Part shown: in pieces, positions 14,394-17,784 of the stretch | Layout of the letters: each line of letters starts with the position of its first letter | How positions within the stretch are numbered: position 1 is the first letter of the stretch | Source: CAYVIB01 sp964451365 | Lineage (GTDB): Bacteria > Pseudomonadota > Gammaproteobacteria > Pseudomonadales > Cellvibrionaceae | Assembly (NCBI GenBank): GCA_964451365.1 | Contig: CAYVIB010000053.1 | Coordinates: 1 to 17,784, forward strand | Direction: 5' to 3' | Length of the DNA stretch: 17,784 bases | The notes under the pieces: model-generated | Databases searched by the model: none | Seen by the model: only the letters and a program-made list of their open reading frames with translations | What the model was told of the DNA's origin: nothing | Made by a program: the position numbers and the translations under genes

Positions 14394-15131
14394 TCAGGGT
14401 TTTACCGCATCGCAAAGGTTGTGCAGCTTGCACAGGTCGTTGATCCTGATTTCGCGTTTATTCACTTCCATAAGACCCTGCTTCTGGAAGCTGCTGAAAA
14501 TGCGGCTGACGGTTTCGATGGTCAGGCCCAGGTAGCTGCCAATATCTGCCCGCGTCATCGGTAGCTGGAATTCGGTTGACGACAGCTTAAGCCGGTGAAA
14601 CCGCTCCGAGAGACTGAGCAGGAAGGTTCCCACCCGCTGTTCCGCCGTTTTAATACTCAACAGGCTGATCAGGTGTTGCTCCTGGACGATAACGTTGCCC
14701 ATTAGCCGAAAGAAATGGTGTTGCAGGTTGGGCAGGGCGCTGCTGAGAGATTCCAGTCGGGAAAACGGTATTTCACAAATGGAAGATGTTTCAAGCGCTA
14801 TGGCGGAATTTGTATAGCGACCCTGGCCGATGCCGTCCATGCCGACAATCTCGCCAGGCAAATAAAAGCCGGTGACCTGCTCAACACCATCGGAGGTGAT
14901 GCTCACGGTTTTCACATAGCCGGCGCGTACGGCAAATATGGAATCGAAGACGTCATTGGCGCGATATAAATAACTGTTCTTTTGAATGGGCTTTTCGCGC
15001 TGGACAATGCTGTCGAGTTGATCGATCTCCTCCACCTTCAGACTGAGGGGCAGGCAGATGGATTTCAAGCGGCAGTTGCCGCAGGAGAGGTGGAGGTTTT
15101 TCTTCAAATCAGTCGCTACGGTGTTTGACAT
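14394..15131 (-). CDS. fnr: FNR/ANR oxygen-sensing transcriptional regulator
   Basis: A 245-residue CRP/FNR-family protein. Four cysteines, C17, C20, C26 and C119, match the spacing of the E. coli FNR [4Fe-4S] ligands (20, 23, 29, 122) exactly. The C-terminal helix-turn-helix is TRADIGSYLGLTIETVSR, with E206, S209 and R210 in the recognition helix, the residues that read TTGAT. The protein should bind TTGATnnnnATCAA under low oxygen. The ATG at 15131 is chosen because it gives an FNR/ANR-like N-terminus; a GTG at 15149 would add six residues, and neither has a strong ribosome binding site. A possible promoter is TTCTCC/CATAAT on the minus strand (15190-15195 and 15167-15172, 17-base spacer). 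Its probable target, a HemN-like gene, lies just upstream. Confidence 0.93.
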   Translation of the reverse strand: MSNTVATDLKKNLHLSCGNCRLKSICLPLSLKVEEIDQLDSIVQREKPIQKNSYLYRANDVFDSIFAVRAGYVKTVSITSDGVEQVTGFYLPGEIVGMDGIGQGRYTNSAIALETSSICEIPFSRLESLSSALPNLQHHFFRLMGNVIVQEQHLISLLSIKTAEQRVGTFLLSLSERFHRLKLSSTEFQLPMTRADIGSYLGLTIETVSRIFSSFQKQGLMEVNKREIRINDLCKLHNLCDAVKP

Positions 15132-15303
15132 TTGTTCGAACCCGCTCACAGATGTTACCGGGAATTATTATGGCACGATGCTCTGTTCAGGAGAATAATA
15201 CATTAATAAAATTAACGATCGAAATAATAGCTGCCGATAGTTTGAAGAATAACGCAATTTTTTCAAGCGGGTTGTAGTGCGTGATTTTTTTTACGGATTT
15301 ATT

Positions 15304-16593
15304 TTAAGTGCCGTTTCCGTTTTTCAATCCGGTCGTTAATTCGCCGCAGACAGCGTCGCAAATCATTCGCAAATAGAGAACGCCAGAATCGGTCAGGATG
15401 AGCCCGTCATCACCTGTTGCCCAGAAGGGGTAGTCGGTGTGGTCCGCGAAGCGGGTATCCAGCCGATCGAAAATTTCTTTTAGATCAACATGATGCAAGT
15501 ACATTGCCGGTGAAAAACGGATTTTGTGGAAGCAGCTCAACTCGTCCACCACGCGCTTGCAGGCCAGCCCGCGGTTATCCAGCGCCAGTCCCCGCCAGAG
15601 TGGAGACCGATGTTCGCGTATAGCGGCGGCGTAAAGTGAAATGTTCTCCAGGTTGCGGTAATAAAATGCGCCCAGTTGGCTTTGCGCGCCAGGTCCGAGG
15701 TTCAGGCTGTCGCTGACGTTACTCGCGTTATAACCGTTAACGGTGCGCCATAGTTTACCGGCAGCCTGGGCCTTGGCCAAGGCGTGGCTTTTGGAGACAA
15801 AGCAGTCGTTGCCAATTACCTGGTAGCCTTTTTTCCTGAGTGTGGTGTAGACCATTAAAAACTGTTCCATTTCATGTCCTGTACCGGCTTTATGTTCCGT
15901 GGATGACGGTAGGAGGTTTGCCGCGGGCGGCACATCGCGCAGCCGTTGGGCCAAAATTTTCTCCGGCCTGATAATCAACAGGTAATTCATTAACTGCTGC
16001 CAGGCTATTTTGCTGTTGTCATCACCATAGTAGAGTTTGATCGCGGGGCGGGGAAAACCGTAGTCCCGAATTTTTTCCTCCAGATCCAGTGGCAAGGGGG
16101 TATCGAAAGTATCCATCTCCGGGGAAAGAAGAATCGAAACCCGATTAAAACCGAGACCGGTCAATAGTGCGAGCCGGTGTTCAGTCAAATGAAATGGCGT
16201 GCTTTCAAAAGTAAGGAGTTTGGAATGACTGTGAGACAAGTTGAAATTTTTGCCGAAGATGTACATCAACGCCGTGAACTCGGTATTGCTGCACAGCCCG
16301 GTGGCGTCCTGAATGGTAAGAAGGTTAACCGGTCGCTTACGAACCCTGGGCGCCAGCAGAGTAATTTCCAGGCGAATATTCTCAATAAAATCCGGCGCGG
16401 AAGTCAGTTCCCCGTTGCCAACCTGCACCCCGATCTCCAATGGGCTGATTTGAAACAATTTACCCGTGGATAACGCGCCTAAATTGATGTTCGGCAGGTC
16501 GTCGTAAGCGGAAAACGGTGGGTGGCAACGGCAGCAACTACCGAGCTGGGGTAGAAGGTCAGTTACAGTCGTGCCGGTTTCTGTTTGTTGCAT
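15304..16593 (-). CDS. HemN-like protein lacking the radical-SAM cluster motif
   Basis: A 429-residue protein whose C-terminal half aligns by eye with oxygen-independent coproporphyrinogen III oxidase: GYQVIGNDCFVSKSHALAKA (HemN: GYQFIGMDHFA..DDELAVA), GYNASNVSDSLNLGPGAQSQ, then SPLWRGLALDNRGLACKRVV. The N-terminal half should carry CxxxCxxC in a YVHIPFC context, but here residues 45-62 read GKLFQISPLEIGVQVGNG with no cysteine. The GGGTPT SAM-binding motif is also replaced (TIQDATGLC at 93-101). A different cysteine group, SCCRCH at 19-24, precedes it. The frame is open throughout, so this looks like a retained but catalytically altered paralogue rather than a pseudogene. HemN normally converts coproporphyrinogen III to protoporphyrinogen IX anaerobically; that reaction is not expected here. 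The start ATG at 16593 has no strong ribosome binding site. Confidence 0.8.
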   Translation of the reverse strand: MQQTETGTTVTDLLPQLGSCCRCHPPFSAYDDLPNINLGALSTGKLFQISPLEIGVQVGNGELTSAPDFIENIRLEITLLAPRVRKRPVNLLTIQDATGLCSNTEFTALMYIFGKNFNLSHSHSKLLTFESTPFHLTEHRLALLTGLGFNRVSILLSPEMDTFDTPLPLDLEEKIRDYGFPRPAIKLYYGDDNSKIAWQQLMNYLLIIRPEKILAQRLRDVPPAANLLPSSTEHKAGTGHEMEQFLMVYTTLRKKGYQVIGNDCFVSKSHALAKAQAAGKLWRTVNGYNASNVSDSLNLGPGAQSQLGAFYYRNLENISLYAAAIREHRSPLWRGLALDNRGLACKRVVDELSCFHKIRFSPAMYLHHVDLKEIFDRLDTRFADHTDYPFWATGDDGLILTDSGVLYLRMICDAVCGELTTGLKNGNGT

Positions 16594-16662
16594 CAGCGTT
16601 TGATCATTTAGTCGGGTGGTTGGAGCAAATCCGAATGCGTGGAATCCCGGAATGTGCCGGCA

Positions 16663-16668
16663 ATTCTA
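16663..16668 (-). promoter_or_regulatory. -10 element TAGAAT of the HemN-like gene
   Basis: On the minus strand TAGAAT (five of six to consensus) lies 23 bases after the FNR box, so the box centre falls near -42, the position of class-II FNR-activated promoters. The transcript would start near 16656 with a leader of about 60 bases. Confidence 0.5.
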
Positions 16669-16691
16669 AAGGCTATCCGGCGGCGGGCCTT

Positions 16692-16705
16692 TTGATGTAA
16701 GTCAA
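16692..16705. promoter_or_regulatory. FNR/ANR box
   Basis: TTGATGTAAGTCAA matches TTGATnnnnATCAA at nine of ten fixed positions. It lies between the divergent HemN-like gene and the VIT-family transporter gene. Its spacing suits activation of the HemN-like gene; on the transporter side no -10 sits at the expected distance, so any effect there could be different. The FNR-type gene two steps away is the obvious regulator. Confidence 0.7.
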
Positions 16706-16749
16706 CAGAGCCATATAGAGAAACAGCGGAAACTTGGCCGGGATCAACT

Positions 16750-17505
16750 ATGAAAAAAATGAAACGACAGGAGTTACTTGACGACCACAACGTGGATGCG
16801 ATTTACAGACGCTTGCAGGAAAGCAGAACCACCCGGAATGTTTCCGATGCCGTACTGGGAGGCATCGACGGCTGCGTAACGACATTCGCCGTGGTATCGG
16901 GCGCGGTGGGAGCGGGTTTTTCACCCGCGGTGGCGCTTGTCCTTGGGCTTGCCAACCTGCTGGCCGACGGTTTCAGCATGGGCGTAAGCAACTACGAATC
17001 CATCAAAGCCCAGCGCGAACATACCGATGTGATCAGGGAAATGGAGGAGGATCATATCGACCGCATTCCGGAAGGCGAACGGGAAGAGATCCGGCAAATA
17101 TTCAAGTTGAAGGGCTTCGACGGCGCCATTCTGGAAAGCATTGTCGATACGATTACGCAAAACCGGAAATTGTGGGTCGATACCATGCTGATGGAAGAGC
17201 ACGGACTGCAGCAGGCGATACCCTCGGCCTGGAAGTCAGCGATCACCACTTTTATATCATTTCTTGTTGTTGGCGCTTTTCCCCTGGTCCCGTTTCTGGT
17301 GCCCGGCTTGTCAAGTGATGTTCAATTCACATTGAGCGCGGTACTGGCGGGGCTGCTCTTTTTCCTGATCGGGATAGCCAAGAGCATGGTCTTCAACAAG
17401 CCCATCCTGCGGGCGGGCTTTGCCACCTTGTTGACCGGTGGCGCCGCCGCCAGTCTGGCGTTTATTACCGGGTTCGTACTGCGAGAGGTTTTTGGTATTT
17501 CATAG
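16750..17505 (+). CDS. VIT/CCC1-family iron or manganese transporter
   Basis: A 251-residue membrane protein of the vacuolar-iron-transporter family, which moves Fe2+ or Mn2+ out of the cytosol. Family marks are clear: NVSDAVLGGIDGCVTTFAVV at 30-49, GLANLLADGFSMGVSNYES at 66-84, then a cytosolic Glu-rich helical region (EMEEDHIDRIPEGEREEI) that supplies metal ligands in the family, and three C-terminal membrane helices from about 165 onward. Five membrane segments in total are predicted. The ATG at 16750 (a second at 16759) follows a weak GGGATC. It is divergent from the HemN-like gene with the FNR box between, which would tie metal handling and haem-related functions to oxygen supply. Confidence 0.88.
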   Translation: MKKMKRQELLDDHNVDAIYRRLQESRTTRNVSDAVLGGIDGCVTTFAVVSGAVGAGFSPAVALVLGLANLLADGFSMGVSNYESIKAQREHTDVIREMEEDHIDRIPEGEREEIRQIFKLKGFDGAILESIVDTITQNRKLWVDTMLMEEHGLQQAIPSAWKSAITTFISFLVVGAFPLVPFLVPGLSSDVQFTLSAVLAGLLFFLIGIAKSMVFNKPILRAGFATLLTGGAAASLAFITGFVLREVFGIS

Positions 17506-17525
17506 ACGCGTCACCGCCGGGTCAC

Positions 17526-17570
17526 ACTTCCATTCCGCCAGTGTGTGATTCACATGATGGAATAATTGTG
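17526..17570. repeat. Inverted repeats after the transporter gene
   Basis: CACACT and AGTGTG form a six-base stem with an 11-base loop near 17523-17546, and TTCCAT pairs with ATGGAA further out. There is no clear T-run, so a terminator role is possible but unproven. Confidence 0.3.
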
Positions 17571-17578
17571 TCCTACGC

Positions 17579-17601
17579 ACTGTACAGTCGTATCATATGA
17601 T
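17579..17601. promoter_or_regulatory. Two adjacent 10-base palindromes
   Basis: ACTGTACAGT at 17579-17588 and ATCATATGAT at 17592-17601 are perfect palindromes three bases apart, about 110-130 bases before the last gene. They could be regulator sites for that gene. No regulator is assigned. Confidence 0.3.
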
Positions 17602-17708
17602 GTTTTAATTCCGGGGCTCACTCCTGCCGATTTAGTCGTTTCGTTCGCTGCGAGTGTGTACAAAAAAAATTAACCTCTAAATCATGTTTGTCAAAGCGGG
17701 GAATCATT

Positions 17709-17784
17709 ATGAATAACATCCCATGCAGCAGATTCACACAGTTCATTTCGAGTACTTTCTTTCTATTAACGCTCTGTTTGTCTT
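17709..17784 (+). CDS. Start of an exported protein (3' cut by window edge)
   Basis: The ATG at 17709 follows GGGGA with good spacing and opens a frame to the window end, giving 25 residues: MNNIPCSRFTQF followed by a hydrophobic run FFLLTLCLS. This is the charged-then-hydrophobic pattern of a signal peptide. Nothing of the mature protein is visible, so no function can be given. It is on the same strand as the transporter but 203 bases away, so it is likely transcribed separately. Confidence 0.6.
   Translation, partial: MNNIPCSRFTQFISSTFFLLTLCLS

Noticed and set aside
17579..17588. LexA (SOS) box
   Set aside because: CTGTACAG lacks the CTG-N10-CAG spacing of a LexA site.

Overview
The window looks like chromosomal DNA from a gammaproteobacterium with moderate GC content. 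Evidence: an FNR/ANR regulator whose four cluster cysteines have exactly the E. coli FNR spacing, a YbhN/ClsB-type gene pair like the E. coli ybhN-clsB locus, and a HemN relative beside the FNR gene. A marine or soil heterotroph of the Cellvibrio/Hahella type is possible, but that is a guess from gene style only.

Left edge (1-948): the last 33 codons of an unrecognised protein, a purine tract with two AAAAGGGGTCAA repeats, a stranded YD-repeat (RHS-type) fragment, then about 500 bases without a convincing gene.

Core (949-9023): seven same-strand genes form a compact, operon-like cluster that ends in a hairpin terminator. In order they encode a left-handed beta-helix acyltransferase, a glutamine-dependent asparagine-synthetase-like amidotransferase, an AMP-forming acyl/aminoacyl ligase, a NadE-like ammonia ligase, an SGNH-like lipoprotein, a free-standing acyl carrier protein and a cytochrome P450. 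Several junctions overlap or nearly touch. The set reads as a small pathway: the ligase activates a carboxylic acid, the carrier holds it, the P450 oxidises it, and amide-forming and acetylating enzymes decorate it. No ketosynthase, condensation domain or phosphopantetheinyl transferase is visible. I consider this the best candidate for an undescribed system in the window.

Middle (9024-10830): a frameshifted remnant of an EAL (c-di-GMP phosphodiesterase) domain, an XRE-family repressor divergent from a small unrecognised gene with a good promoter between them, and a run of about 270 bases of consecutive hairpins that looks like a palindromic repeat element or structured RNA.

Right half (10831-17784): a glycine-rich lipoprotein; a YbhN-like membrane protein and a cardiolipin synthase with a histidine-rich repeat tail (both minus strand); a frameshifted DUF1501 remnant; the FNR/ANR regulator; a HemN-like protein that has lost the radical-SAM cysteines; a VIT/CCC1-family metal transporter; and the start of a secreted protein cut by the window edge. 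A good FNR box lies between the HemN-like gene and the transporter, positioned about right to activate the HemN-like gene. Three gene remnants (YD-repeat, EAL, DUF1501) show that the DNA around the intact genes has been turning over.
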